A DNA stretch of 63,699 nt, taken from Stentor coeruleus. Its lineage: Eukaryota; Ciliophora; Heterotrichea; Heterotrichida; Stentoridae. The translations under genes were made by a program, and so were the position numbers. Location: assembly GCA_001970955.1 (NCBI GenBank), contig MPUH01000346.1, forward strand, positions 1 to 63,699. The letters are read 5' to 3'. This document shows positions 9,792 through 18,557 of this stretch, piece after piece; the first letter of the stretch is position 1; every line of letters begins with the position of its first letter. The notes beneath the pieces were generated by a model. That model was not told where the DNA came from. It saw only the letters and a list, made by a program, of their open reading frames with translations, and made no database searches.

Positions 9792-10877
9792 ATGATAATT
9801 TTAGCTCTCTTAGTACTAGTTCATAATTCTTATTCCTTAGAGTGCCAAAACTTATCTATCTCTATATCATTCAAAAACTCTACATTTGATCTTTATGCAA
9901 ACAAAACTTTTTATACAAACACTTCAACTCATGACTATCTTTTTCGAGTCCCAGCATCAGAAAATTCTTTGAGATTCATTTTCTCAAATGCTTCTTATAT
10001 AAAATCATATAATTTCTCAAGTGAAGATATGAAAAAATCAGAAAAATACAGATGGGTTAGTACAAAATTAGGCAAAATTGATAATGATTTTCTTAATTTG
10101 AGTCAAAAATGCTCAACTCGACAAGGAACTGCTAATATTATGTCGAACATAACCTTTATCACTGAGGATTGTGGGAATATAATGATTTCCTGGGTAAAAC
10201 AGTGTGGATTTTCTGAGGTTTTAAAGGGTTTGTCAATAGGATTCGATGAAAGTTCATCAGAAATTGCAAAAAATGGGGAGATATCAAGTGCTTTTAATAA
10301 AGAAAGCTATGACAAGCACTTTATTATCAGTGAGGAAGAGACTAGTACAGTTATTTTCTTTAAACTAGAGCCAGGATATGAAGATTTGTGGATTGAAAAA
10401 CCTTATAAGATTCATACTGCTGTTAATCAAGCAAGTCCTGAGCTAGAAGGGGAGCTTTTAGCTACAAATTTGATTACTTCAAAGCCACAAAAGTTGAAAA
10501 TTATTTACAATTGCCATAGTTCCAAGGAAGAATATTTCCCAATAATAATTGTCGTTGAAATACCTTTTTTGAAATCTTTGAATATTGCTTTATATAAGCA
10601 GTGTCCATGGGTTGATGAGCATCATAAGTCATGGGTTCAATTTGTGGCTGCTTTTGTTTTGGTCATGATAATGATATGTGGAATGATAGGATATCTAAAG
10701 TACATCAAAGGACAAAATCTCACCATAGCAACCCTATCTCAGAACATTCAAAACTTCGTCATCTACATCCAAACAGAATCCTTAAGCCATTCTCATCGTG
10801 AATCCAGTAACGAAAACCTCGACATCCAATCCATCAGTTTCTCTCAGCTTAAAAGCCAATACGGGACAGCTAAATAA
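9792..10877 (+). CDS. Type I membrane glycoprotein, family unknown
   Basis: A 361-aa protein with clear topology. A signal peptide covers residues 1-15 (MIILALLVLVHNSYS). An extracytoplasmic region follows to about 283, rich in N-glycosylation sequons (NLS, NST, NKT, NTS, NAS, NFS, NLS, NIT) and with several cysteines. One transmembrane helix lies at about 285-310 (FVAAFVLVMIMICGMIGYL), then a Ser-rich cytoplasmic tail of about 50 residues. I do not recognise the ectodomain. It could be a surface, endosomal or contractile-vacuole receptor-like protein; this is inference from topology only. The stop codon is 26 bp before the next ATG on the same strand. Confidence 0.72.
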   Translation: MIILALLVLVHNSYSLECQNLSISISFKNSTFDLYANKTFYTNTSTHDYLFRVPASENSLRFIFSNASYIKSYNFSSEDMKKSEKYRWVSTKLGKIDNDFLNLSQKCSTRQGTANIMSNITFITEDCGNIMISWVKQCGFSEVLKGLSIGFDESSSEIAKNGEISSAFNKESYDKHFIISEEETSTVIFFKLEPGYEDLWIEKPYKIHTAVNQASPELEGELLATNLITSKPQKLKIIYNCHSSKEEYFPIIIVVEIPFLKSLNIALYKQCPWVDEHHKSWVQFVAAFVLVMIMICGMIGYLKYIKGQNLTIATLSQNIQNFVIYIQTESLSHSHRESSNENLDIQSISFSQLKSQYGTAK

Positions 10878-10903
10878 TTATTTCCTAATAATTAACCTCA
10901 TAA

Positions 10904-11665
10904 ATGATCCAAGAAACAGAACTCGAAAAATCACTTCGAGAATTTTTCTGCTATGCTTTTATCACAAACTGCCGCCTAGACAGTACCCAAATTAGTGAAA
11001 AAGATCTAAATGCGGTTAACACAATCCAAGGACTTGACCTCTTAGAAGGCTTTAAAGAACTAGTCTTAGCCTTACTCAAATACAAGCGAGATTGCAAACT
11101 AGGTAAAAAAGGTAAAGAAAATACTAATGAAAAAGAGTTAAAAAAACTAGAATCTGAAATAAGAAATCACATTCGAATTGAGGAACAGTTAAAACTAACA
11201 GCTGAGTTTTTTAAGCAGAAATATGAGGAATCAGAGGAAAATTATAAGAAAGTTGCTAAGAAAATCAAAGAATTTGAAGGGGTAATGCATACTGAACCAT
11301 CTTCATCTTTAGAATGTGCTTTAAGGAGAAAGTATTCGAGTATGGGGAATGTTAGTGGGAGTATGGATTTTAAAGATTATAAACAAGAGGATATGTTGAG
11401 TTCAAAGCATAAATTCCAAATCTTGAAACAGAATCTTGAAGAAAAATCTAAGGAGATTGTTCAGATACAAGAGAAACTTAGGGGAGAAATTAGTAGAAGG
11501 AATAATAGTACTTCAGTACAACCAACTAGGATATCAACGTTAGCTTCTGAGGAGGTGGATAAAAAAAAACAGGTAAGGCTTGTGGAAGGGACATTGGGGG
11601 TTACTAAATCAAATACAATTAGGTGTATATCTGCGGGGATTAGAAAAAAAATACTGAAAAATTGA
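10904..11665 (+). CDS. Coiled-coil protein (paralogue of the gene at 25398-26069)
   Basis: A 253-aa protein ending in TGA, which supports the standard genetic code. An N-terminal helical part (about 1-65) is followed by a coiled coil at about 75-130 and a second at about 165-200, then a basic tail. The segment LESEIRNHIRIEEQLKL resembles LEADIRSHIAKHYQLRL in the minus-strand gene at 25398-26069. Both also have a Cys-containing N-terminal helical part of similar length, so they look like members of one small family. No known domain is recognised; a cytoskeletal or basal-body role is possible but unproven. Only 26 bp separate it from the stop of the upstream glycoprotein gene. Confidence 0.7.
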   Translation: MIQETELEKSLREFFCYAFITNCRLDSTQISEKDLNAVNTIQGLDLLEGFKELVLALLKYKRDCKLGKKGKENTNEKELKKLESEIRNHIRIEEQLKLTAEFFKQKYEESEENYKKVAKKIKEFEGVMHTEPSSSLECALRRKYSSMGNVSGSMDFKDYKQEDMLSSKHKFQILKQNLEEKSKEIVQIQEKLRGEISRRNNSTSVQPTRISTLASEEVDKKKQVRLVEGTLGVTKSNTIRCISAGIRKKILKN

Positions 11666-12219
11666 TTGAATTTTACGTGTATGATAATAAATAAAGGGTT
11701 AACAGGAGGATTAGAGAAAATAGGACAAAAATTGTTTATGAGTGGAATTAAATATATATTTTTTTCTCTGTTAATGAATATTTTAATTTATAACTCTATT
11801 TTTTCATAGCATTAAGCTTTTAGAAAAGATTGTGGGTATTCTGATATCTTAAAACTTAAATTACATTTTTTTTATTATATACTTATTATATCAAATTTAT
11901 ATGAAAGAATTTACTCAAAAAAATAAATATATAAGGATAAGCATATAATCAACTTTAAATATCTTCAAATCTATAATAAAATCATTAAATACTTTTAAAC
12001 TTGATTGCTAATCATGAAATTTTATAATGAATTAATAATGAGTTGTTTAAAACATGAGAAAACTGATATACACAATCTTGTATCAGTAATCATTGGCAAA
12101 ATATCAAGCATATTCAAATTAATCTTGCTTAGGTGCCAAAATACAAATTAATACGGTTATTTATATTAGTTTTCTGAGTCAAAAACCTCTACAGCTTTGC
12201 TCCAGACTCTATAATATAT
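11666..12219. other. Convergent intergenic spacer
   Basis: These 554 bp lie between two convergent stop codons and are very AT-rich with stops in all frames. This is long for a convergent spacer here (others are 40-236 bp). No RNA gene or decayed protein could be recognised. Confidence 0.4.
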
Positions 12220-13497
12220 TTATCTAAACAAAGAAAAACACGAATATCTGCTTTTCTTAGGATGAATTGGCACTTCTGCTTGTATTCCAATCTCACGAGT
12301 TTTAAGATTTTTTATCGAAGCTCTTGAGCTCAAAAAATCTAAATCAATAACAGCAATTTCATCTCTTAGACTTCCTAATGTTTCATATTTATAATCTTCT
12401 TCTTCATCACTTTTACTTAAAGTTTTAAAGCTCATAAGTTTTATTTTCTCTATAAGCTCATTGTTTTTATATTCCAATTTGACAATTTCTTGTTCTAATA
12501 TATACAATTTATTAACAGATTCCATTAATTCATTTTTAAGGTTTTTGATTATTTGATCTTTAACACTATCATCTGCGGAGTTTCTATCAAAATTGAACCA
12601 CCCTCGAGCTTTTGGAGTTATAGTATTTGACTGGATTTGTGATACTGCAGTTGTTAAGGAGTAGTTATAACCTTTTGGAGTTAGGCCTGTTTTTTTATCA
12701 GTTTTGATAAGGCTTAAACCTGAAGTTATTCTTAATTTTTTCTGTAAGTCTAATATGAATTTATCTTTTTCAGTATTTTTTTCTTTGATGTCTTCGAAGT
12801 TTTTGCATAAATAATCATATTTTTCTTCCATAGATTCTAGATTTTTATAAACTTCTCTATATTCATGCTCTAATTCCAAGTGTATTTTCTGCAGCTCCTT
12901 AAAAGAATTTTCAAGCTTCTTATGCTCTGTTGCTAGCAAATCATAATTCCTCTCAGCTCTTTCTTTATCTTTACTAAGTATTTCTTGATGAAACAAATTC
13001 TCAGTGTTTTTATGGGCAATCCCTTGTAATAAACTATCATTATAGTCTTTTAAAATCATTGTCCAGTCAAAAATCTTCTGACAAATTTCAATAATTTCAT
13101 CTTTTGATCGTTTTTTAATGTTTTTCAATTCTCTTCCTATCATTTCTGCTGAGTTATCTAGATTTTCTTGTATCTGAAAAGGTATATCTAAAATTTTAAA
13201 CAGTTTTTCTATTATTGAAGATAAGTTTTGAAGGCTTGGATCATGCTCAACAATGCAATTTTGGTTTAATGAATTAAGTAGGTTTGGGAAGTTCATGACT
13301 CCCTTACAGAAATCTTCAAATTTTATATGATTTTCTCCGATTGGACATAAGCTTTGAAATATAGTCTTAGCTTCAAGATCATCTGTTATTGAGCATGATT
13401 GCTTTATGTCATCTAAGCTTTGTTTAAATTACCTAACTTTTGAGTCTTTGTCGTGGTCTAACCAAGAATAGGCTTTTTTTAATGTTTCTAAAGACAT
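12220..13497 (-). CDS. EF-hand coiled-coil protein (two exons)
   Basis: The gene starts at ATG 13497, not at the internal ATG 13296. Exon 1 (13497-13433) encodes a helix and a canonical EF-hand loop (DHDKDSKVSLDD, residues about 14-25) that is completed across a 15-nt intron at 13418-13432. Exon 2 continues in frame through a second helix-loop-helix-like segment (about 36-62) into a long coiled coil (about 165-260 and 315-350) and a conserved-looking tail. The spliced protein is 420 aa. The layout (EF-hand pair then coiled coil) resembles calcium-responsive cytoskeletal or vesicle adaptors, but no family is recognised. Without the intron the N-terminal EF-hand would be missed. A 39-nt repeat lies 68 bp upstream of the start. 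Confidence 0.82.
13418..13432 (-). other. 15-nt intron in EF-hand coiled-coil gene
   Basis: Sense sequence gtaatttaaacaaag. It contains an in-frame TAA, and removing it joins an EF-hand loop exactly. GTA start, A at position 10, AG end, as in the other five introns found. Confidence 0.9.
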
Positions 13498-13947
13498 TAT
13501 ATATGAATTTACTGTTAGGATTTGTAAGAGAGATTAAGCTATTGTTTGATATTTTAGTTGTGGAATTAGTATTAGTTAGGAATTATCGCTTGACTATTGT
13601 CCAACCCTTGTTAGATTGGAAGATATAAGATTTAGTATGAAAAGATGTAAAGATGATTCTTATGCTTATGAAGTTAGGTTAAATATTAAATATTTCGAAT
13701 TTAAAAAGGATTTTGGAATTTTGATTATATGAATTATAGTTTTATAATAATCGATGATAGACTAAATATTTAAAGATATTTACTTAGAGTTGCTAATATT
13801 TATATTATTTTAAAGCCTATGATCTAACTCTTTCATATTGAAGTAAATACTCCCACTTTAATCTAAATCCAACTCCTTTAGCATATCACATAAAAAAACC
13901 TAAATTAGCCACTCAATATCGACTTTCTCCCAACAAAACTATTTCAA
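13498..13947. other. Upstream region of the EF-hand gene
   Basis: This 450-bp AT-rich stretch lies between the NEK kinase stop and the EF-hand gene start, both minus strand. Apart from the 39-nt dispersed repeat at 13565-13603, nothing is recognised. A plus-strand ORF at 13440-13628 overlaps the real first exon and is a shadow. Confidence 0.4.
13565..13603 (-). repeat. 39-nt dispersed repeat, copy 1
   Basis: Identical over 39 nt to positions 49978-50016 on the opposite strand; an 18-nt part recurs at 40482-40499. Relative to the downstream gene it has the same orientation in the two long copies, about 70-110 bp upstream of a start codon. Either a shared promoter element or a remnant of a mobile sequence. 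Confidence 0.8.
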
Positions 13948-15060
13948 TTATATAATATTAGCCAAATCATTAATCGTAAATTTTGGCTTATCTTCTTTAT
14001 TAAACCGATTGTTAGTATATGCTGTAACAATCCTCACAGCATCCGAACTAGCAACTAACAACCTTTTCGTCCCATGAGTTGTTGGTCTAATCTCCATATT
14101 AGAAGGCAAACTTTTTTTCAACGAATACTTCATAGTCTTATCTAAAACCTGTGAAGTAAATCTAGGGAAAATTGTTTCAGAGCTCGAGCTTTCTTCTGTA
14201 ATTTTAATAACAGGACTCTCTTTTCTGACAATATTTTGCCTTGGCGATTTCGGTCTTTTATAATTTTTCTTAGTAAAACTTGGTATCATTTCTATACTCT
14301 CTCTAACATTTGGCCTGTTTTTTGGGTTTTTTTCCAGCATTAAACTGATAAAATTTACTATTTTAGGTGTATATTTGGGGGGTAAAGATTTTGGCGACTT
14401 CATGGCAATATTTTGACCTAAAGTTAGTAAAGAATCCCCATTAAAGGGACTATCAAAAGCACAAAGTGCGAATATAACACAACCAATACCCCAAATATCA
14501 ACTTTAAACCCATATGGCTGATGTCTTATTTGTTCAGGACTTAGATATAAAGGTGTGCCGACAGTCGATGTGTTGATTTCTTTAGCTTTTAAAATTTTAG
14601 ATAACCCCAAGTCACCTATTTTAACTCTGTTTTCTTTGTCTAAAAAAATATTCATAGGTTTTAAGTCTCTATGGACAATTTTATGTCGGTGCAAGTACTT
14701 TACAGCTAAGCAAATTTCGTAAGCCCAAGCCCAGATCTGCCCTTCTTCGATATACCTTTTTGTATATTTGTATCTACTAATTTTTTTTTGCAAATCCCCT
14801 CCTGAGGCATATTCGGTTAATATATACAGCATTTGGTTTTGGATTGTACTGTTGTAGTAACGGATTATATGCGGGTGGTTGACTTGCTTGAGAATATCAA
14901 CTTCTTTTAAAGCTTGAGCCTGCTTTTTTGATGAAGTCTGCGATAAGTCAATAACTTTGACAACGTAAAACTCTCCATTAACTATATGACGAACCTTGTA
15001 TACCACACCTGAAGTACCTCTTCCAAGCTCTTCCACAACTGCAACTTCAAGATTTTGCAT
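13948..15060 (-). CDS. NEK-family serine/threonine protein kinase
   Basis: A 370-aa kinase. Visible motifs: Gly-rich loop GRGTSG (about 13-18), Lys K35 (VVKVID), Glu near E53, catalytic loop HRDLKPMN with D132, DLG at 150-152 in place of DFG, and the segment VGTPLYLSPEQ. The phrase ASGGDLQKKI, the GTPLYLSPE block and the position of the kinase at the extreme N-terminus fit the NEK family. NEKs act on centrioles, ciliary length and division; ciliates have many copies. The C-terminal about 110 residues are basic and Ser-rich without a recognised domain. It follows the AMPK-like kinase gene on the same strand with only 35 bp between stop and start. Confidence 0.88.
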   Translation of the reverse strand: MQNLEVAVVEELGRGTSGVVYKVRHIVNGEFYVVKVIDLSQTSSKKQAQALKEVDILKQVNHPHIIRYYNSTIQNQMLYILTEYASGGDLQKKISRYKYTKRYIEEGQIWAWAYEICLAVKYLHRHKIVHRDLKPMNIFLDKENRVKIGDLGLSKILKAKEINTSTVGTPLYLSPEQIRHQPYGFKVDIWGIGCVIFALCAFDSPFNGDSLLTLGQNIAMKSPKSLPPKYTPKIVNFISLMLEKNPKNRPNVRESIEMIPSFTKKNYKRPKSPRQNIVRKESPVIKITEESSSSETIFPRFTSQVLDKTMKYSLKKSLPSNMEIRPTTHGTKRLLVASSDAVRIVTAYTNNRFNKEDKPKFTINDLANII

Positions 15061-15095
15061 TATATTAAGTATAAAAAAGAAATTATGCTTAAATA

Positions 15096-16619
15096 CTACT
15101 TCGATATGAACAGATTCCTGACGAATTTCGCAGTTTTAGACTTTTCTCTAGTTGAACTTGGGGGTTTACCTGCTAAATTGAAAGAATTGTTCATACTTTT
15201 ATTAGCTTTTGTTGATGAAGTATTAGAAATCTCTACTGGACGAGAACGAGGAGGCCGGCCTGATAAGTCCGGTTTTATATTTTCACGCTGAGGAGATACT
15301 GAAATTATCCGTCCCGAGTTTTGCTGCTTAACATTATTTGAAATAGTCCTTTGATGGGTGTTCTTTTTTTTGCCATCAAGGGTTTTATCACGTACAGGGG
15401 TATATGAGAGACTTGAAGATTTGCAATGAGCAGATTCTGAACGTTTAGGATACAAAGGTTTAAAGACTTTATCATAACTAAGTCGCATAAGAGGAGGTTC
15501 AGGTTCGTTTTGAATACTAATGCTCAAGCTTCTGGCTTTGACAGGCTGAGCAAGTGCTGGGGGGTTTTCCTGTTCAATCGTCCCTCCATTCTGCAAATGT
15601 TTCTTTAATAATAAATAATACCCAGCAGTTGTACTATTATGTTTATTGGCTTCAATACATTGTCTAATATAATCAAGTTTCATATTATAAAAATCCAACT
15701 GCTTAAGTATCTGAGAATCAACAGGTATTTGATCATATCCAATAAGAATTCCTGGGCATTTTTCTTCAGGAACTTGATTGAACCAAGGGTGGTTCCTAAT
15801 ATCTTCAATAGAAAATCTTTTATCAGGATCAGTATTCAATATCCCTTTAATTATATCTTTTGCTTCTGCAGATATAAACTTAGGTGGCTTATAATTGCAA
15901 GCTAAAATTTTCTTATATAATTCTCCGGTATTAGGGTCTTCAAATGGTAAATACCCACTAATCATTGCAAATAGTATCACCCCTGAACTCCAAATATCAA
16001 CTTTAAGTCCATTGTATTTTTTACCCGCTATCATTTCTGGAGCTGCGTAACAAGGGCTTCCACATGCTGTTTTTAACTCTTCATTGTTGTTGTAGGTATT
16101 ACTAAGGCCAAAGTCGACGATTTTAATACTTTTACAATGGTCAAGAAGAAGATTTTCTGGTTTTAAATCTCGATGAACGACATTTAGTTTGTGGATATAT
16201 TCGATTCCGGAGATTATTTGTTGGAAGAGTTTGCAGGCTTCTTTTTCTTTTATTCTTGTATTTGCCACTATATAGTCGAAAAGTTCACCTGAGCTTGCGT
16301 ACTCCATTATTAGGTAGAGACGAGTTGGGGTTTCGATGATCTGTATGGATGTTACTTCATAGAGCTGGATGATTGTAGGGTGGCGGATTAGTTTGAGGAT
16401 GTGGATTTCACGTGAGACTCGCTCAACGTCAGAGACATCGACAATTCGTGATTTTTCTAATATTTTAATTGCAACTCTTTCGCCCGTTGGCTGATGAATG
16501 CCAAGTTTAACTTTCCCAAAAGTCCCTTCACCAATGCACTTGAGGATATTATAATCCCCAACAGTTTTCAGTTTTTTCAAGTCTGTTTTCTCCTCTTCAG
16601 TCCTAAGTAAATTTTACAT
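15096..16619 (-). CDS. AMPK/SNF1-like (CAMKL) protein kinase with split start codon
   Basis: The open frame has no in-frame ATG before the kinase domain; the longest frame begins at TTG 16580. Removing a 15-nt intron at 16603-16617 creates ATG from AT (16619-16618) plus G (16602), giving MTEEEKTDLKKLKTVGDY. An in-frame stop lies just before that AT. A second 15-nt intron at 16341-16355 lies in frame inside the kinase domain; its removal restores YE-IIETPTRLYL, as in relatives. The spliced protein is then about 497 aa. Motifs: GEGTFG, VAIK, HRDLKPEN, DFGLS, T-loop LKTACGSPCYAAPE and a UBA-like segment after the kinase. The family senses energy state and, as kin of MARK/SIK, polarity. Basic, Ser-rich C-terminus. 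Confidence 0.88.
16341..16355 (-). other. In-frame 15-nt intron in AMPK-like kinase
   Basis: Sense gtaacatccatacag, phase 0, with no stop codon, so it would be translated as a five-residue insertion (VTSIQ). It falls between YE and IIETPTRLYL, where kinases of this family have no insertion. GTA start, A10 and AG end match the other introns. Confidence 0.8.
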
Positions 16620-16786
16620 TTAAACAATAATTATCTATTAAAATTTAAAAAGCCCAATAACTATAATCTTCAAAAGCTTCAAATCAATCTCAATCCTAAG
16701 TAAATTTTACATTTAAACAATAATTATCTATTAAAATTTAAAAAACCCAATAACTATAATCTTCAAAAGCTTCAAATCAATCTCAA
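16601..16786. repeat. 93-bp tandem duplication of kinase leader
   Basis: Unit 1 is 16601-16693 and unit 2 is 16694-16786, nearly identical. Each contains the 15-nt intron sequence and the AT of the split start codon. The upstream unit, if transcribed and spliced alike, would make a short ORF of 19 codons ahead of the kinase. Confidence 0.85.
16603..16617 (-). other. 15-nt intron splitting the start codon (AT|G)
   Basis: Sense gtaaaatttacttag. Upstream exon ends in AT; downstream exon begins G-ACT-GAA. Matches the GTA(N6)A(N3)AG pattern. It is the only way I can see to give the kinase an ATG. Confidence 0.75.
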
Positions 16787-16966
16787 TAATCTTTTCTTAA
16801 AACATAAGCTAAACTTACCCTAATGCAATTCAAAACCACTAAACAATATGATGAAACTTCCTCTCAATCATCAAATCTCTAATCAAGTTAATACACACTC
16901 TCTATATATATTAAAGAAAATAAATATCCACTATGCTAAATAATATTTACCTAAAAACGGCTATCA

Positions 16967-17581
16967 TTAAAAGCTTAATTCTGCGATTTCTGCCTCAAGT
17001 TCTTCTATGATTTCTATGATTTCTTCATAAGTATACTCCTCTTCAAGAACTACAACAGTATCTGTCTCTTCCATAGCTTCTGCCAAGTCATCCCATAGAT
17101 CTAGCTCAGTTTCTAAAGAGTCTAAATCCCCATCATCAGCTTCTTCAGACGAATAGAAAGTTTCAAGCGCTTCAATTGCTGTGGTAACGATTTTTTCTGT
17201 TATGGATAAAGCTTCTAGCTTATCGTCATGCAAAGCTTCAGAATCCGCTTGAGCCTGAGCTATAGTTTCAGAGTCATAAACTACGTTGTCAACTAAAATG
17301 TATTGATCTTCATCCAAAGCAGCTTCAACATCATCAACTTCTAGCATACCATCTGGATAATTATCCATATCATAAATCCCGGTTCCTAACAAATCGGTAA
17401 GCATTTCATCTACGTCATTAACGCTTTCTACTAGCTCTGTATCGTCCTGAAACTCCTCAGGGACACTAGCATCTATGTCTTCAGATTTGCTAAACTGAGA
17501 CAAAAAAGATACTTGTTGGTATTCCCCGAGCACTAATACAATTAAGGCACTAAAGTATAAAATGTTTGCCCCTGCTACCAT
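16967..17581 (-). CDS. Acidic secreted protein, family unknown
   Basis: A 204-aa protein with a likely signal peptide (residues 1-19, ILYFSALIVLVLG core) and a mature chain that is extremely rich in Asp and Glu, with few basic residues and no cysteine. Two stretches look like diverged internal repeats: YILVDNVVYDSETIAQA and VVVLEEEYTYEEIIEI. Such composition fits a low-affinity calcium-binding lumenal or secreted protein (alveoli, extrusomes, surface matrix), but that is inference from composition alone. There is no ER-retention signal. Its start codon at 17581 is only 9 bp from the ATG of the divergent gene at 17591, so the two must share a very small 5' region or overlap their leaders. Confidence 0.7.
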   Translation of the reverse strand: MVAGANILYFSALIVLVLGEYQQVSFLSQFSKSEDIDASVPEEFQDDTELVESVNDVDEMLTDLLGTGIYDMDNYPDGMLEVDDVEAALDEDQYILVDNVVYDSETIAQAQADSEALHDDKLEALSITEKIVTTAIEALETFYSSEEADDGDLDSLETELDLWDDLAEAMEETDTVVVLEEEYTYEEIIEIIEELEAEIAELSF

Positions 17582-17590
17582 TATTATAAG
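17582..17590. promoter_or_regulatory. 9-bp gap between two divergent start codons
   Basis: Only tattataag separates the minus-strand ATG (17581-17579) from the plus-strand ATG (17591). Transcription starts for each gene must lie in this gap or inside the other coding region, unless a true start is further in. The gap itself is TATA-like. Confidence 0.6.
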
Positions 17591-18517
17591 ATGGACCTAG
17601 AAACATTTTATCAATCAAGTCAGTTTCCTTCAGATAGGTCAAGATCCACATCAGACAATATCCAAATTCAAGAATTACTTGATTTTTCTTTAAACAAGAT
17701 TCATGGTGTCTATAAATGCACTCAGGAAAAAATGCTTTTCGAAATGACAGAGAAAAATTATATTGCCAGGACGCAGCTGTTTTTTCTTAACCCACATTTG
17801 AATTTTAAAGTTGTTATGATGCCATTTCAAGAGTTTTCATTGTCTTATTACTGTAGTATCAATATTTGTCATCCGAATCTACAGTCAAATATTAAAATAC
17901 CAGCATTGAGAAGCTATAACCCTACAGGAATGTTGGAGTATGTTTCTCATTCGCAGTTTGTATTTTTACTTAAAATCACCTCTGCTGCAGTTAAAGCGGC
18001 AATTTCTGGAGCGGGTGAAGCAGAATTAGGGTATTTAAAAAACTGTATTGCTGCTTTGCCATCATATGGAATGAATAATCTTATGGTGGATTATATGTTT
18101 ATTCAGGTAAAAACTGCTTGTTTTAGAAAAATTATCCCACCTACCTTTCCAGAGTATATTTTCGCCCAGATTATGAAATGCTCGTATATGCCTCGAGAAG
18201 ATGCTAAAGAATATTTAGAAATTTATTTAATGTTTATTAAAGGAGAAGCTACAGAAACAAAGCTTCCAATTGAGTATTATTCGTCAATACTTAAAACTGA
18301 TAAGAGGATTTCATGGGATATGAAAGTAAAATTTACTGAAATGGAGAGCAAAGGGAATAAATCTGGCCGTTTATTGAAATTCATACCTTTGCTTCTTGAA
18401 GATTTAGATTATTCTGAGGTTGGGATTAGATACCAAGAGCTGCATGAGGAAATTAATAAGCTTGGAATGGAGTTTGAAGAGTCTGTAGAAAAATTCAATG
18501 AATGTATTCTAATGTAA
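17591..18517 (+). CDS. Uncharacterised protein, mostly ordered
   Basis: A 308-aa protein with no recognised family. After a short Ser-rich N-terminus (1-25) it looks like a compact, mostly helical globular protein with mixed hydrophobic content. Cysteines are scattered without a zinc-binding pattern. Hydrophobic stretches such as FVFLLKITSAAVKAAI are too short or too polar for a confident membrane segment. The C-terminal 40 residues (YQELHEEINKLGMEFEE) are amphipathic helix. The next in-frame ATG after 17591 comes about 47 codons in, so the 9-bp spacing to the divergent gene depends on using the first ATG. It converges with the transposase-like gene, 40 bp between stops. Confidence 0.65.
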   Translation: MDLETFYQSSQFPSDRSRSTSDNIQIQELLDFSLNKIHGVYKCTQEKMLFEMTEKNYIARTQLFFLNPHLNFKVVMMPFQEFSLSYYCSINICHPNLQSNIKIPALRSYNPTGMLEYVSHSQFVFLLKITSAAVKAAISGAGEAELGYLKNCIAALPSYGMNNLMVDYMFIQVKTACFRKIIPPTFPEYIFAQIMKCSYMPREDAKEYLEIYLMFIKGEATETKLPIEYYSSILKTDKRISWDMKVKFTEMESKGNKSGRLLKFIPLLLEDLDYSEVGIRYQELHEEINKLGMEFEESVEKFNECILM

Positions 18518-18557
18518 TAAAGCCTGGGCATTCCCTTTAATATAAAATCTTAAAACT

